A stretch of DNA of 44,625 nt from Chloroflexota bacterium (lineage in GTDB: Bacteria; Chloroflexota; Anaerolineae; UBA1429), in the NCBI GenBank assembly GCA_021372475.1, contig JAJFUJ010000078.1:1-44625 (forward strand), in the 5' to 3' direction. The notes under the pieces are model-generated. The model saw nothing but the letters and a program-made list of their open reading frames with translations. It was not told the DNA's origin and searched no databases. Numbering within the stretch: the stretch's first letter is position 1; each line of letters begins with the position of its first letter. A program made the position numbers and the translations under genes. Shown here in pieces: positions 44,429-44,625 of the stretch.

Positions 44429-44625
44429 ATGGCTCTGGAGCGGGTGAGGGTTGCTATGATTGGAGCGGGGGCGATGGCCAATAACGTGCACTACCCCTCG
44501 CTGGCAGCGATGAGCGATGTCACCATTGTCGGCATCTGCGACCTCGATGCTGAACGGTTGAAAACTACCGCGGACAAATACGGCATCGCGGCGCGCTATA
44601 CAGATTACCGCAAGATGATCGAAGC
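44429..44625 (+). CDS. Gfo/Idh/MocA-family oxidoreductase, N-terminal part (3' truncated by window edge)
   Basis: The ATG at 44429 follows AGGAGGG at the end of the isomerase gene. The visible 65 codons read as an NAD(P)-binding domain: VRVAMIGAGAMANNVHYPSL (GxGxxx) and IVGICDLDAERL, with the acidic residue that binds the ribose. The rest is outside the window. Together with the isomerase it suggests oxidation-isomerisation of a sugar. Confidence 0.85.
   Translation, partial: MALERVRVAMIGAGAMANNVHYPSLAAMSDVTIVGICDLDAERLKTTADKYGIAARYTDYRKMIE

Overview
The window is GC-rich DNA (about 60% GC by eye) carrying densely packed, operon-like bacterial genes. The gene set suggests an anaerobic, sugar-degrading heterotroph. 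It includes a Rex redox regulator, a selenocysteine-type formate dehydrogenase, several glycoside hydrolases, many Gfo/Idh-type sugar oxidoreductases and many URO-D/MtaA-family proteins. The mix is what I would expect of an uncultured Chloroflexota (Anaerolineae-like) genome. That placement is inference: no rRNA or other phylogenetic marker except lepA lies here. I see no tRNA, rRNA, CRISPR array, transposase or phage gene.

Layout. 1-3.3 kb: end of a Gfo/Idh oxidoreductase, a GH32 fructosidase and an enolase-superfamily enzyme, closed by a strong terminator. 3.4-6.5 kb: DinB-like protein, lepA and a PIG-L deacetylase. 6.5-10.5 kb (minus strand): a four-gene operon of a winged-helix protein with a nuclease-like C-terminus, a creatininase-family hydrolase, a frameshifted URO-D protein and a Tat/lipoprotein phosphotriesterase homologue. 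10.6-11.5 kb: SIMPL-domain lipoprotein. 11.5-17.4 kb: redox operon of rex, a NuoF-C-terminus/GltD-like flavoprotein, a selenocysteine formate dehydrogenase split by an in-frame TGA with a visible SECIS hairpin, and a thioredoxin-like [2Fe-2S] protein. 17.7-21.2 kb: two CPBP membrane proteases and a PAP2 phosphatase. 21.2-33.3 kb: sugar and C1-type catabolism (three URO-D-family proteins, FGGY kinase, Gfo/Idh oxidoreductase, 2-hydroxyacid dehydrogenase, FMN reductase, zinc alcohol dehydrogenase, an unassigned 518-residue protein, a GH29 fucosidase) plus a small DUF4332 helix-hairpin-helix protein. 33.3-35.2 kb: AT-rich segment with one GT-C-like membrane protein, probably acquired. 35.2-38.4 kb: recD2 and an M42 peptidase. 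38.5-44.6 kb: tight plus-strand operon of epimerase, GH29 fucosidase, heparinase II/III-like protein, nitrilase, sugar isomerase and a Gfo/Idh oxidoreductase that runs off the window.

How the parts may work together. The glycan enzymes (GH32, two GH29, heparinase-like, PIG-L) would release sugars. The Gfo/Idh, isomerase, kinase, enolase-superfamily and dehydrogenase enzymes would channel them into central metabolism. The Rex-linked formate dehydrogenase would balance formate/CO2 against NAD(P)H. The URO-D-family proteins with MtaA-like zinc ligands could handle methyl groups, but no corrinoid protein is present to confirm this.

The best-supported unusual object is the selenocysteine formate dehydrogenase. 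Its UGA is followed after 18 nt by a GGTCT apical loop on a 7-bp stem, as I recall for E. coli fdhF. Standard gene callers would split it into two genes.
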